The notes: generated by a model not told the origin, from the sequence alone. Positions 24,042-33,846 are shown, counted from the first letter of the stretch. The stretch: DNA of 64,000 bases from Bin5 sp965220715 (GCA_965220715.1 OZ244843.1:1736001-1800000); one strand, 5' to 3'. A program made the numbers and translations.

Positions 24042-25043
24042 TCACCGGTCAGGCTCGAAAATCGACCCGTCCAACGCCGTCTGCAACCCCGCAGACACCA
24101 CGTCCAGCCGCCTGATCTCCTCAGCCGGTAATTCCAGGCCGACCGCGCCGACCGTGTCCTCGATGTGTGCCGGCACATCCGCGCCGGAGATGATGCACGT
24201 CACCTCCGGATGCGACAGTATCCACGCCTGTGAAACCTGGCCCGGCGTCGCCCCCAACCGCTCCGCCACAGCAACCACCTCCTCCACCACGTCCGCCGCC
24301 CTTTCCCGCAAGACTTCCTGGAAAGCGTTCCGGCGCCGCCCGCCCCACAAACTGTTCTCTTCCGGCATCGTATCCCGCCGATAATCGCCGCTAAGCAGTC
24401 CCACCGCCAGCGGGCTGTACACCATCACCCCCAACCCCATCTCCGCAACCATCGGAAACATCTCCCGCTCCAGCTCCCGGTTGAGCAGATTATAGGGGTT
24501 CTGCACCGTGATCAGCGGTGCCGCATTTAGCCGCTCCTGCACGCGCAGCGCCTGCACAACCTGCCACGCCTGGTGATTGCAGATGCCCACATAGCGCACC
24601 TTGCCCTGCTGCACCAGGCTGTCCAGCGCCCGCAACTTCTCCTCCAACGGCGTGGTGTCGTCCAAACCGTGGATCAAATAAACATCGATCCGGTCGGTAT
24701 TCAGCCGCCGCAGTGAACGCTCAACCTCGCGCAGAATGTGGTAACGCGAAAGGCCCACGTCGTTGGGGCCGTCGCCTATGGCGCTCCGCACTTTGGACGT
24801 GATCACCACCTCGTCGCGTCGCCCTTGCAGCGCCTTCCCCAGCAACTTCTCCGACGTCCCTCTGTTTGCCCGATCGTCCGACAGACCATAGACGTTGGCG
24901 CAGTCAAACAGATTCACTCCCTGATCCAGCGCGGCCGCGATCAGGTTGCGTGCCTCCATTTCATCTCCCTGCCCCCGCAGCCCCAGCCCCAGGGCCACAC
25001 GCGAAACTTTCACCCCCGCGCTGCCGAAATTCACGTATTGCAT
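24042..25043 (-). CDS. aldo/keto reductase
   Basis: A 333-residue TIM-barrel oxidoreductase of the AKR superfamily. The catalytic tetrad positions are visible: D and Y in LFDCANVYGLSDD, K in VITSKVRSAIG and H in VYLIHGLDDT. The NADPH-binding region near VMVYSPLAVGLLSGDY and the C-terminal ISGADVPAHIEDTVGA segment are standard. It probably reduces a sugar or small aldehyde. GAGGAGAGAGGG precedes the ATG. The gene is divergent from the truncated ABC permease. Confidence 0.92.
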   Translation of the reverse strand: MQYVNFGSAGVKVSRVALGLGLRGQGDEMEARNLIAAALDQGVNLFDCANVYGLSDDRANRGTSEKLLGKALQGRRDEVVITSKVRSAIGDGPNDVGLSRYHILREVERSLRRLNTDRIDVYLIHGLDDTTPLEEKLRALDSLVQQGKVRYVGICNHQAWQVVQALRVQERLNAAPLITVQNPYNLLNRELEREMFPMVAEMGLGVMVYSPLAVGLLSGDYRRDTMPEENSLWGGRRRNAFQEVLRERAADVVEEVVAVAERLGATPGQVSQAWILSHPEVTCIISGADVPAHIEDTVGAVGLELPAEEIRRLDVVSAGLQTALDGSIFEPDR

Positions 25044-25172
25044 CCCTCTCTCCTCGTGTTAGGAAGCGAATCTTGGATATCTGTGACAAAAATTTCCCGT
25101 AGTGGCTGAAAAGTAAGTGATGGCAGAATTAGGGCATGATACAGAAAACTATCACCTACAGTTGTCGAGTGA

Positions 25173-25787
25173 GCGGAAGCACTACCCATCTCGTCGACAA
25201 TCGCCCTGCTAATCGGTTCATGCGCAGGCTATGCCCTGGCCCGTTTTGATTACGGCGGCCGCAACAATTCCATCGTTCTGGGCTTCATGTCCCAGCGGAT
25301 GTTCCCCGGCGCGCTCTTTATTCTCGCCTTTCTGGTGATGTTTCGTGAGTTGGGCCTTCTTGACACCCGTCTGTCACTGATCATCGTCTACAGCAGCGAC
25401 GCGATTCCATTCATCGTTTGGGTGATGCGCGATTTCTTCGAAGGGCTGCCGGTCGAAATCGAGGAAAGCGCCATGATCGACGGGGCCAACCGCCTCGGCG
25501 TCCTCTTTCGAATTGCCATGCCCCTGGCCGCGCCCGGTCTAGTGGCCGTCTTTGTCCTCTCTCTTATCGGCGCCTGGAACGAATACCTGGTCGCCCTCAC
25601 GCTGACCTTCCGCCAAGCAATCACCATCCCGCTCTTCATGACCATGCAAGTCAGCCAGACCGGTTACACCGAATGGTGGAATATGAGCGCAATTTCGCTC
25701 GTCAGCGTCATCCCCGTGGTCGCAGCCGGCATGGCCCTCGAGAAATACATCACCGGCGGCTTGACCTTCGGAGCGCTTAAAGGCTGA
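25173..25787 (+). pseudogene. carbohydrate ABC transporter permease (MalG-type), N-terminally truncated
   Basis: The frame encodes the C-terminal two thirds of a MalG-type permease. Residues upstream of the first Met (25287) still match the family (STIALLIGSCAGYALARFDY), back to a stop at 25170, so the first membrane helix and about 70-100 residues are missing and no start with a ribosome binding site exists. The EAA loop, ESAMIDGANRLGVLFRIAMP, and the terminal EKYITGGLTFGALKG are intact. No other permease, binding protein or ATPase is nearby. This is probably the remnant of a sugar-uptake operon cut by a rearrangement next to the divergent aldo/keto reductase gene. Confidence 0.75.
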
Positions 25788-25824
25788 TGCGACTACCTGT
25801 CGCCGCGACCCACTGGCCTTGCAT

Positions 25825-26721
25825 TTAAGCCTCGTTCTTGCGCCGTCGCCCCACCCATAACCGTACCAGCCAAATCAGAATCGCCAGCGGAATCAGCACA
25901 ACCAGCAGCAGCGGTGTCAAGTAGAGAAACGCCCAGATCAGCGCCGTCAGCAAACCTTGTAGCGTCGAAACCAGTGCCCGCAACGCGTTCCGTACAGGAC
26001 CGTTCGCGCTCCACGGCTCCTCCACGATCGGCCGGTTGATGCTGTCGGGGAGCAACTCAACCCGGACCGTCGAAAAGCCGATCTGATTGTCCAACAAGTT
26101 CTTGCGCCCCTGCAACGTTTCGATCTCTTCCCGGATCTGCGTCAAGTTGCGGTGGACAGCCAGAATATCCTCTACCTTGGCATTTGGCCTTTCCCTTACC
26201 TCCGTCAGCAGCGCCAGCAACTCCGTCTCGGTAGCGCGCAGATTGCGCAACCGCGCATCGAGATCACTGTACTGGTCGGTCACATCCTGCCGGTCTATAT
26301 TCAGATAGTGCACATCCGTGGCCAGCGCCTGTAACCGTTCCAGCGCTTCCTCCAGGCTGTCAGACGGTACCCGCAGCGTCATCGAGCCGCGCAGCTCTTC
26401 CGTCTGTTCATACCTCCCTTTGGAAAGTTCGACATCGGACAGATACCCGCCCAGATCTGACGCGATCTGCTCGACGCCCGCCATCGCCGTCTCCGTCTCC
26501 TTCACAACCAACGAAATGTTGGCATTGGCGATGATCTGGCGCATTTCCACCGCGCCGTCCGCCTCCTGCTGCTCTGCCGACGAGTCTTCGCTCGCCATCG
26601 TAGGCGCACTCTCCGCAAACGATGCAGTTTCGAATCTGTCCGCGGAAGCAGCGGCGCAACCCGCGCAAGTCAGCCCAACAAGAACCAGCAATACCGGAAT
26701 AAGTTGTCGAATTCGTCCCAC
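25825..26721 (-). CDS. DUF4349 domain lipoprotein
   Basis: A 298-residue membrane-anchored protein. It starts at GTG 26721 with CAGGAGTG upstream. An N-terminal signal peptide ends in a lipobox-like LTCAGCA, predicting a lipid-modified Cys near residue 22. The DUF4349 core includes IIANANISLVVKETE, LGGYLSDVELSKG, GSMTLRVPSDSLEEALERL and a long coiled coil around residues 150-205 (SDLDARLRNLRATETELL, REEIETLQGRKNLLDNQIG). A C-terminal transmembrane helix (FLYLTPLLLVVLIPLAILIW) is followed by a basic tail. Members are envelope proteins of unknown function. It is followed on the same strand by no recognised partner. Confidence 0.88.
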   Translation of the reverse strand: MGRIRQLIPVLLVLVGLTCAGCAAASADRFETASFAESAPTMASEDSSAEQQEADGAVEMRQIIANANISLVVKETETAMAGVEQIASDLGGYLSDVELSKGRYEQTEELRGSMTLRVPSDSLEEALERLQALATDVHYLNIDRQDVTDQYSDLDARLRNLRATETELLALLTEVRERPNAKVEDILAVHRNLTQIREEIETLQGRKNLLDNQIGFSTVRVELLPDSINRPIVEEPWSANGPVRNALRALVSTLQGLLTALIWAFLYLTPLLLVVLIPLAILIWLVRLWVGRRRKNEA

Positions 26722-26831
26722 TGATCACACTCCTGCCATCTCAGCATGTTGCAATGAGCCTGGATAATGGGACGAAGTGTTCGGCCAGTTTGTTCCTGAT
26801 GCAACCGCCTTGGAGTTCTCTCGTCCGCCCC

Positions 26832-27710
26832 TCAGCCCCCGAACTTGTCTGATGCAACCCCCCGCACTCCCACATCCGCTACGAAAAACCCGCCCGCATG
26901 GGGCTGTTCGTCCTTCTCCGCGTCGCTCATCCGGAACGACGCGCTCGTGATGTAAAGCTGATCCAGGCCCGGACCGCCGAATGCGCACGCCGTGATACTG
27001 GCTGTCGGCAGTTCGACCTCTGCCAACACTGTAGCCGTATCCGGATTCCAGCGCCGTACACGGCTGCCCCCGTAATGTGCCACCCACAGCATCCCTTCCT
27101 CGTCGATCGTGAAGCCGTCAGCAAAGCCCATCTCTTCGGGAATACTGATAATGACTCGTTCATTGCTGATACCGCCCGTCTCAACGTCGTAGTCGTAGGC
27201 GCGAATGGCGAAGTCGAGCGAATCGGTGTAGTACATCGTCTTCGCGTCCAGGCTCCAGATGATGCCGTTCGAAATGCCGATATCACCGATCATCCTGTGA
27301 ACGCTGTGGTCAGTGTCCATCCGGTAAACGCTACCCTGATCCGACTGGTCCTCATAGGCCATCGTGCCGGCCCAGAAACGGCCCGCGGGGTCGCACTTGC
27401 CGTCGTTAAAGCGGTTGCCCGGCAGATTAGCCTCCGGATCGACAAGCTTCTCCAGTGCGCCGCTGGCCGGGTCAAAGGCGGCGAAGCCGTCCCGCAAGGC
27501 CAGCATCAGCCCGCCCGACGCCCGCTGCACCACTGTTCCAACGTGCTGTCCCACGTCCCACTCCCGGTTATCACCCGTTTCCGGGTCGAAGGCGTATAGC
27601 TTGCTGGCCATGATATCCAGCCACCACAGTACATTGGCATCGGCGTCCCAAATAGGGCCTTCGCCAACGAGCGCGTGGGCATCAATGAGAAGATCAACTT
27701 TTGCAGACAT
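26832..27710 (-). CDS. SMP-30/gluconolactonase/LRE family lactonase
   Basis: A 292-residue six-bladed propeller of the SMP-30 family, which hydrolyses sugar lactones. Expected metal ligands are E in VGEGPIWD, N in ISNGIIWS, D in GFADGFTID, and the conserved NRFNDGKCDP loop. ATG 27710 is chosen since AAGGAGGAG precedes it; the frame opens 13 codons earlier. Together with the Gfo/Idh-like gene upstream on the same strand, it would fit sugar oxidation to a lactone followed by opening to an aldonic acid. It seems cytoplasmic as no signal peptide is visible. Confidence 0.92.
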   Translation of the reverse strand: MSAKVDLLIDAHALVGEGPIWDADANVLWWLDIMASKLYAFDPETGDNREWDVGQHVGTVVQRASGGLMLALRDGFAAFDPASGALEKLVDPEANLPGNRFNDGKCDPAGRFWAGTMAYEDQSDQGSVYRMDTDHSVHRMIGDIGISNGIIWSLDAKTMYYTDSLDFAIRAYDYDVETGGISNERVIISIPEEMGFADGFTIDEEGMLWVAHYGGSRVRRWNPDTATVLAEVELPTASITACAFGGPGLDQLYITSASFRMSDAEKDEQPHAGGFFVADVGVRGVASDKFGG

Positions 27711-27803
27711 ACGGCTCCTCCTTCGGTCACTATGTAGTTTCAACGACAAGATATCTGGTACAGCGTAATTTGACTGGGCGCAACGTTTCTTACTTAGAGC
27801 CGT

Positions 27804-29012
27804 TCATGTGGCGCCGGCCTCGCTCACTTCTTTCCCCTTCCCATAAGCAGTGAAGGACTCGTCTACCTCGGCAACCCGCACCGGCCGTCCTTCCTCCGCC
27901 GACCGGATGACCGCCAGCGTGCAGCGCACCGCGCGCACGCCGTCTTCGCCCCCGTACCGCGGCCGCCGATCATGGAGTATCGCTTCGAGCAGGTCATGAA
28001 TCTGATTGACATGGCCCTGCCCATAATAGCTTATCTCCGAATCCTAAACGCGGTCGGCGCTCTCGTCGAAACGGAAGCGCACGGCTTCTTGCCCTCCCCG
28101 GTGCAGAATCAGATGCTGCTGCTTCCCCTCCCAGAGCAGATTGTGACCGCCCTCCCCCAGCACCTCGATCATCCCCGTCTCGCCGACAACAGTCGTGCTC
28201 AAGCCATGCATGAAGTCATACTTGCCGTTGAGCGGATCCGCCCGCATCCACACGCCCTGCCGCTCCGGGTCCGCGTAGCCCCATGTGATGATGGGAATGT
28301 CCAACTCGGCCGTCCGATATGGATCGTGCGACGCGCCCGCGCGCCTCCCGCCGCCGCCTGCCGCGGTCACAGCATAGACCTCGCCGACCGTCGCGTCCTC
28401 CATCAGATACTCAGCCGTGGCAAAGAAATGAACCGCGTGATCAAAGATCCACGGGTAACGCCCCCCGCCCGACTGCGCGCCGTCCAGCCGCCAAGCGCGC
28501 GCCTCCGCGTCGATATGTAAATCATGCTCCGCCCGTCGACGCCAGGCGCCGTGCCGCTGGCGAATCTGCAAGGGGCGTCCAATGGCGCCGCGTTCGATGA
28601 GCGCACGCGCCTTCATGTGGGAGGAGAGAAACACATACGTCTCGCCCACCAGCAGTTTGACGCCGGCTTCGTCCACCGCCCGCACCGCGTCCATCCCCTC
28701 GGCCACACTGCGGCAGAATGGCTTCTCGCAGTGGATGTGTTTGCCAGCCTGCGCGGCCTGCCGCGTCATCGTCGCGTGCAAAAAGGTGGGCGTGGCAATA
28801 TCAATCAAGTCTACGTCGCCGTCGGCCAACAGCTCCGCAAAAGACGTATACACCCGCTCGATGCCGTACCGCGCGCCAAACGCCGCGGCCCGTTCGCGGT
28901 CAGTGTCACAAACAGCCAATACCACCGCCTCAGAGTGGCTCAGATATCCTCTGATATGCGCAGTCGCTGCCAGCCCCAGCCCCACAATGCCAACGCATAT
29001 CTTGTCGTTCAT
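27804..29012 (-). pseudogene. Gfo/Idh/MocA family oxidoreductase interrupted by an in-frame TAG
   Basis: The first 322 residues (to 28047) form a good NAD(P)-dependent Gfo/Idh/MocA dehydrogenase: Rossmann GIVGLGLAATAHIRGYL, the lysine motif HCEKPFCRSVAEG, and a C-terminal beta-sheet domain. A TAG at 28044-28046 then stops the frame, but the same frame continues for 79 further codons with clear family sequence (HVNQIHDLLEAILHDRRP, GGEDGVRAVRCTLAVIRSAE) and ends with TGA at 27804. The full length of about 402 residues matches the family better than 322. So this is either a nonsense mutation (for example from CAG), a sequencing error, or readthrough. GGGAATGG precedes the ATG. The truncated form lacks the last helices. 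Confidence 0.8.
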
Positions 29013-29078
29013 GAGCCATTCCCATTTGAGCGAACCGCGGGGCCGGACCGAATGGGAGCCGAGCGGATCTGTTGTCGT

Positions 29079-30020
29079 TCAGTCCGCAAAACGCGGCAGA
29101 ACCTCTCGGATAAATAACTCCGTGCCGGCGGTTTCCGGGAAGTCGGCAATTCGAATCTGGAACAGACTGACGCCGGCATCGATGTACTCCTGCAACTGCG
29201 CCGCCACCTGGTCCGGCGTGCCGACTAGCGCGCCTCTGCCCTGCGCGTACGGTGTCGCCTCCGCCTGCTGTCGGGCTACGGCCTCCGAATGGTGCACTGC
29301 AATCGGCGGCAAGGAGATCGTCTTCCGAATCTCGTCGAAATCGCGCCCCACCGCCGCGCAGTGCTCTCTCAACACACCCATCTTGTGCGCATAGAGATCC
29401 GGGGTGCCGCCCGGTAAATTCCACCAGTCGGCATGCTTGGCCACCACCCGCAACGTCAACTGCTCGCCGCCGCCGCCTACCATCACCGGTGGCGGCGGAC
29501 AAGGCTGCGGATGGCAGTAGGCATTTTCGATGCGGTAATAGCGCCCTTCATAACTGGCAGGTGACTCCGTCCACAAGAGCTTAACGATCTCTATAGTCTC
29601 TTCCAGTTGGCGAATCCGTACAGCCGGCCGCGGGAACGGCCAATTGTAGGCTTTGTACTCCTCCTCCAGCCAACCGGCTCCGATGCCAAAAATATAGCGC
29701 CCGCCCGTCAGCCACTGGAGAGAGGCAGCCATTTTGGCCGTCAACGCCGGGTTGCGGTAAGACTGGCAAAGTACCAGGCTGCCCCAGTCGTAGTTCGGGT
29801 AGCAGGCAGCGAGATAGGCCAATGTAGTCACCACCTCAGTTGCTGGCGTCTCCCTCGGCACAAACGTGCCCCAAGGATGCACGTGCTCGTCCACCCAAAC
29901 CGATGTCAAATGGCCGTCCATCAACTGAAGATGTGTATGCATCTGTTCCAAAAAGGAGTCGGCGTTGCTCCCGTCTGTTGGGAAGGATGGCGCGTGCCAG
30001 CCAAAGTCTATTGAGGGCAT
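29079..30020 (-). CDS. LLM-class flavin/F420-dependent oxidoreductase
   Basis: A 313-residue luciferase-like TIM barrel. Typical segments are FGWHAPSFP at the N-terminus, HLTSVWVDEH, GRYIFGIGAGWLEEEYKAYNW, HPQPCPPPPVMVGGGGEQ and GALVGTPDQVAAQLQEYIDAG. The pattern is closest to F420-dependent LLM proteins of Actinobacteria and Chloroflexota, but FMN usage cannot be excluded. ATG 30020 with CAGGAGCC is preferred over the longer frame to 30107. It is on the same strand as, and just upstream of, the interrupted Gfo/Idh gene. The substrate is unknown. Confidence 0.88.
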   Translation of the reverse strand: MPSIDFGWHAPSFPTDGSNADSFLEQMHTHLQLMDGHLTSVWVDEHVHPWGTFVPRETPATEVVTTLAYLAACYPNYDWGSLVLCQSYRNPALTAKMAASLQWLTGGRYIFGIGAGWLEEEYKAYNWPFPRPAVRIRQLEETIEIVKLLWTESPASYEGRYYRIENAYCHPQPCPPPPVMVGGGGEQLTLRVVAKHADWWNLPGGTPDLYAHKMGVLREHCAAVGRDFDEIRKTISLPPIAVHHSEAVARQQAEATPYAQGRGALVGTPDQVAAQLQEYIDAGVSLFQIRIADFPETAGTELFIREVLPRFAD

Positions 30021-30278
30021 GTCGTTGGCTCCTGTTGTCGAGTCGTCCGCTCGCCAGCCGTCCTTCGGTTCAAGAGCGCGCAGCCGGGCGGAAACAAGGA
30101 GATCCAAAGCCGACCGCTTTCAGCAGCGAGGCATGACCTGCGTCTGGATGCTGATGAACCGGTAAGCCTGGCAAGACCAGTGGATGAAAGTATAGCTGTC
30201 CCTGTCAGTGGTCGCAACTCCCCCGCCATCGCCGCAATTACCGCTGACAGTTGTCCTCCGGACCGCCCATCACACCCT

Positions 30279-30308
30279 TTGATTTCGTTGCTCACGGCGT
30301 GTTATACT
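30279..30308 (+). promoter_or_regulatory. promoter-like site before the lipoprotein hydrolase gene
   Basis: TTGATT at 30279-30284 and TATACT at 30303-30308 with an 18-base spacer. The GTG start proposed for the hydrolase is 51 bases downstream. Confidence 0.5.
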
Positions 30309-30358
30309 GCCTCTGTCAAGTCGTCCAATGCACTTCCAATTTTCCATGTGAAAGCGAT

Positions 30359-31681
30359 GTGAACACAGCCAGCTCTTTCCTTTGCCGCATTCGATCGACC
30401 GTACTGCGGCTGGCCCTTCTCTTGCTGCTCGCCGCGCTGCTCGCGGTTTGTCAACCCTCCCCGACAAAGCATGTGATCGGTTATATGATCGAGCAGCGCT
30501 TGGGCGGCCCGGTCGAGCCCGCGCCCTCCGCTCCAAAGGGCAGCCTTTCCGGCCAGGTGCTTTTCGCAGGTGAGCCGGTGGCGGGCGCCGCCGTTCTTGT
30601 CGCCACGCGCACGGGCACGCCCTATGCTGCTCGCACCGACGACTCTGGCTACTATCGCATCGACGACATCCCCCCTGGCCAGTACGTGCCCGCGTCTATC
30701 GCCCCGACCTTCGCCGAGACCGCCCTCAGCGGCGCATTTGGCCTCCCCTACCCAGTCACCGTGCGGGCTGGCGAAACGGCCCATGCGCCCGCCCTCACCC
30801 TGCAAAAGCACAAGCCGCGCCCTTTGCCCGCCCCCTTGCCAGAGGCAGCCGATCTCTGGGTCAGCGAAGCGGTTACAAAGACGGCCCCCTTTCCCGCCGG
30901 CGCAGTGGCCTGGGAACGCTCTTTCGCCTTTACTCGCGATGGAGTCCGAATCATTTCCCTGCGGTTATATCGACCATTCCCCGATTCCGGCGAGAAGTTG
31001 CCCCTGTTATTCGGTCTCTACCCCGGATGGGTCGACGACTGGGCGCCGGTAAATGTGGCCCTGGCTGATGCCGGTTACTCGGTCTTGGCGCTGTCCCCGT
31101 CCGGTGTATGGGGGCTGGATGTGGCCGCCCATGCCGAGGACGCTCGTCTCGCACTGGCATTGGCCCGCGGCGGCCACCTGGGCGTTGACTTGGCCGACGC
31201 GCCGGCAGTGGCCTTGGGAGGCAGTTTCAGCAGCGCCATTGTCAACCGGCTGTTGCGCGATGAGCGGGACCAGTTTGCAGCCTGGCTGACGCTCGGCGGC
31301 ATCAGCAACGCCTTCACCGGCAGCGCCGACTTCTACGCCCGTCGCCTGACCTTTCCCGAACGGTTTCGCTATGTGATCCCTGCGCTGGGGCCGGCTAACA
31401 TCTATCCCCTGCCCTTCCTCTACTACTCGCCGGTCTACACCGCCTCCCAACTGCCGCCGACGATGATCATTCATACCGATGTGGACCGCATCATTCCCAT
31501 CAGCCAGGCATACGAGCTGGAAGAGGCGCTTCGGGCCGCCGGCGTATACGTTGAGGTGTTGTACTATGAGGATGTGAGCCATTACCTTCAGATTGGCGAC
31601 GATCTGACCGAGTCCGGCAAAGATATGTTCTGGCAGGTGTTGAAATTCCTGGAGGCCCAGACAGCGAAGAGTGAGGAATGA
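30359..31681 (+). CDS. lipoprotein alpha/beta hydrolase with a carboxypeptidase-regulatory-like domain
   Basis: A protein of about 440 residues. The N-terminus has a basic stretch, a hydrophobic LALLLLLAALLAVC and a lipobox-like LLAVC, predicting an exported lipoprotein. A carboxypeptidase regulatory-like beta-sandwich follows (GSLSGQVLFAGEPVAGAAV, GYYRIDDIPPGQY). Next is an alpha/beta-hydrolase with strand LPLLFGLYPGWVDDW, a nucleophile-elbow-like ALGGSFSSA, and a C-terminal acid/His region (TDVDRIIPISQAYELEEAL, YYEDVSHYLQI). The elbow GGSFS fits G-x-S-x-S rather than the strict G-x-S-x-G. GTG 30359 is the likely start; the earlier frame from 30251 is unlikely. Substrate unknown. It is a single gene with its own promoter-like site. 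Confidence 0.8.
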   Translation: MNTASSFLCRIRSTVLRLALLLLLAALLAVCQPSPTKHVIGYMIEQRLGGPVEPAPSAPKGSLSGQVLFAGEPVAGAAVLVATRTGTPYAARTDDSGYYRIDDIPPGQYVPASIAPTFAETALSGAFGLPYPVTVRAGETAHAPALTLQKHKPRPLPAPLPEAADLWVSEAVTKTAPFPAGAVAWERSFAFTRDGVRIISLRLYRPFPDSGEKLPLLFGLYPGWVDDWAPVNVALADAGYSVLALSPSGVWGLDVAAHAEDARLALALARGGHLGVDLADAPAVALGGSFSSAIVNRLLRDERDQFAAWLTLGGISNAFTGSADFYARRLTFPERFRYVIPALGPANIYPLPFLYYSPVYTASQLPPTMIIHTDVDRIIPISQAYELEEALRAAGVYVEVLYYEDVSHYLQIGDDLTESGKDMFWQVLKFLEAQTAKSEE

Positions 31682-31939
31682 GACTTGAGATCATTTATCG
31701 CCTCATTCCTCTTCACCCTTTCCTCGAACTGTGGTATTTGCTGAGAATGAACTATAGTACGTCGTGACGGCCCGACTCAGGCTGACGAATGCCTATTCTG
31801 GTGCCTTTCAGCCTGTTCCTATTCCAGAGGAAGACGGTCCGCTGCATTTCTTGGTAGCCAACTCCCCTGACCTGTGCAAGCGGCGGTCCGCCCGGGAGTG
31901 ACATTAGGAACCAGAGCTTGTAACGATTCGGAGGATCTG

Positions 31940-32911
31940 ATGAGCGCTATGACTGCAGTTTCAGTGAACGATCATGACTACCAGGCACTGGCGTCCGGTG
32001 CAGCCCTGCAGCCGCGGCCCCACTTCGGCGTCCTGTTTCTGGGGGGTCGGGACCGGGCTGACTTCCTCCAAAGAATGACAACCAACGACATCTCCCGCCT
32101 GCAGCCGGGCCAGGCCGCGCTGACTATCCTCACCAGCCCCGTGGCGCGCATCGACGCTGTCTTTTCCGTCCTCTGTCGCCAAGATGACCTCTTGCTACTG
32201 CCGTCTGAAGGACAGGCAAATGCGTTGCGCCAGCGCCTGCAAGGGCAGATATTCTTCATGGATAAAGTTACCGTCACCGACGAGAGCGCCCAGTTGCGCC
32301 GCCTGCGCCTGCTGGGGCCGGCGGCTGGGGACCTCTTGCTGGCTGCAGGTCTGCCCCAGCCGGCATCCGACGATCAGTTCCTCGAAGAAGCGGGTGTTTC
32401 CGTCCTGCGTCAGGAACGCTTTGACCTCCCCGGCTACGAAATCATCGGCGCCGTCGAAACGTTGGACGCGCTCCAGGAGCGGTTGATTAGCGCAGGCGCC
32501 GTGCCTCTCGCTGACAGCGTCAGTTATGAAGCCCGCCGCATCGAACTGGGCCGTCCCCGACCTGGACAGGAGTTGACTGACGCTTTCACCCCGCTGGAGG
32601 CGGGCATGGCCTGGGTGTGCGCCGAGAACAAGGGGTGCTACACTGGCCAGGAGATCATCGCCCGTCAACTCACATATGACAAGGTGACACGCGCACTGGT
32701 CCGCCTGCGTGCCGAACTGCCCCTGTTGGAGGGCGCGTCCGTCAGCGTGAATGATCGCGCTGTCGGTACAGTCACCAGCAGCGGTTACAGCCCGACAGCC
32801 GGGTCGGTGGCGCTGGCAGTGCTGAAACGGCTCCACAATGTCGAAGGCGTTGAAGTCACGGTGGAGGGCGCCGCCGCCCGCGTCGAACAGATTCTCCCGC
32901 CAGGGAGTTGA
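31940..32911 (+). CDS. ygfZ: YgfZ/GcvT-like folate-binding protein
   Basis: A 323-residue protein of the YgfZ/CAF17 family, tetrahydrofolate-dependent helpers in Fe-S enzyme maturation that resemble the glycine cleavage T-protein. The signature ENKGCYTGQEIIARQL contains the K-G-C-Y-x-G-Q-E motif with the functionally important cysteine. FLGGRDRADFLQRMTTNDI near the N-terminus is the folate-domain start, and LGRPRPGQELTDAFTPLEAG is typical of this group. ATG 31940 follows CGGAGGATCTG. The lipoyl-related gene lipM follows on the same strand 101 bases downstream, a sensible neighbour because lipoate synthesis depends on Fe-S proteins. Confidence 0.9.
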   Translation: MSAMTAVSVNDHDYQALASGAALQPRPHFGVLFLGGRDRADFLQRMTTNDISRLQPGQAALTILTSPVARIDAVFSVLCRQDDLLLLPSEGQANALRQRLQGQIFFMDKVTVTDESAQLRRLRLLGPAAGDLLLAAGLPQPASDDQFLEEAGVSVLRQERFDLPGYEIIGAVETLDALQERLISAGAVPLADSVSYEARRIELGRPRPGQELTDAFTPLEAGMAWVCAENKGCYTGQEIIARQLTYDKVTRALVRLRAELPLLEGASVSVNDRAVGTVTSSGYSPTAGSVALAVLKRLHNVEGVEVTVEGAAARVEQILPPGS

Positions 32912-33012
32912 GCTGCGGCGGTCGGTGATCAGTTGCCGTATGCCAGGAGATTCCAGAATCTACCTGAGTTGCCGGCCACTCGCCACCAGCCATTAGCAAC
33001 CGGCGTTTCGCA

Positions 33013-33846
33013 ATGTCTTCCTTACCCTGGCGTCTGCTTATCGAGGATTCTCCCCGTTCCGGCGCGGCCAACATGGCTGTTGACGAGGCCATTGCCGAGG
33101 CCGCCGCGGCCGGCGCGGTCCCACCCACGCTGCGCTTCTATCGCTGGAATCCTCCGACCGTCACCCTGGGTCGCCATCAGAAGTTGGCCGATGTCGACGA
33201 AACGCAGATCGCCGCGCGCAGCTACGACCTGGTGCGGCGCGCTACCGGTGGGCGGGCGATTCTGCACGTCGACGAACTGACCTATTCCGTCGCCGGGCCA
33301 ATCGAAGAACCGCGCATGGCCGGGGGCGTGATGGACGCCTATCTGCGATTCAGCAACGCCCTGCTGTCCGGTCTGTCAACACTGGGCCTTAAGGCCGAAA
33401 AGGCCGGCAGCCGCACGCGTGCCGGACGCGAACTGTCGGCCGCCTGTTTCGAGACGCCCAGCGCCTATGAAATCACAGCCGGGGGGCGCAAACTGATGGG
33501 CAGCGCACAGAGCAGGCGCAAAGGCTATGTGCTTCAGCACGGCAGCTTGCCGCTCTGGGGCGATGTCACCCGCTTAGTTGACGTGTTGGCTCTCTCGTGC
33601 ACCGCCAAGGACCGTCTGCGGCAACAACTGCTTCGACAAGCGGCCACTTTGGCGGAAGCGTTGGATCTGCCGCCGGATTCGGAGCGGCTGGCATTCCCCC
33701 ATGTGGCGGCGGCGATGGCGGGAGGGTTCGCGTCAGCGCTGGACCAGGACCTCGAACCGGGGACACTCTCTGCGAGCGAACTGAGCCGCAGTGCCGAACT
33801 CATCCGCGTCCGCTACGCGGATTCGGCCTGGACGCGTCAACGGTAG
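33013..33846 (+). CDS. LipM-type octanoyltransferase / lipoate-protein ligase family
   Basis: A 277-residue BPL/LPL-fold protein. The family motif RRATGGRAILHVDELTYS is followed by the catalytic-cysteine region AACFETPSAYEI, the conserved lysine in GGRKLMGSAQSRRKG, and LQHGSLPLWGD. This arrangement (Cys in the CF..PS motif, Lys in GSAQ) matches LipM octanoyl-ACP:protein transferases of Firmicutes-like organisms rather than LplA ligases, though LipL or LplA function cannot be excluded. It attaches octanoate for later sulfur insertion by LipA. The gene lies between ygfZ and a DUF503 gene (6-base gap), all on the plus strand, forming a probable operon. Confidence 0.88.
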   Translation: MSSLPWRLLIEDSPRSGAANMAVDEAIAEAAAAGAVPPTLRFYRWNPPTVTLGRHQKLADVDETQIAARSYDLVRRATGGRAILHVDELTYSVAGPIEEPRMAGGVMDAYLRFSNALLSGLSTLGLKAEKAGSRTRAGRELSAACFETPSAYEITAGGRKLMGSAQSRRKGYVLQHGSLPLWGDVTRLVDVLALSCTAKDRLRQQLLRQAATLAEALDLPPDSERLAFPHVAAAMAGGFASALDQDLEPGTLSASELSRSAELIRVRYADSAWTRQR

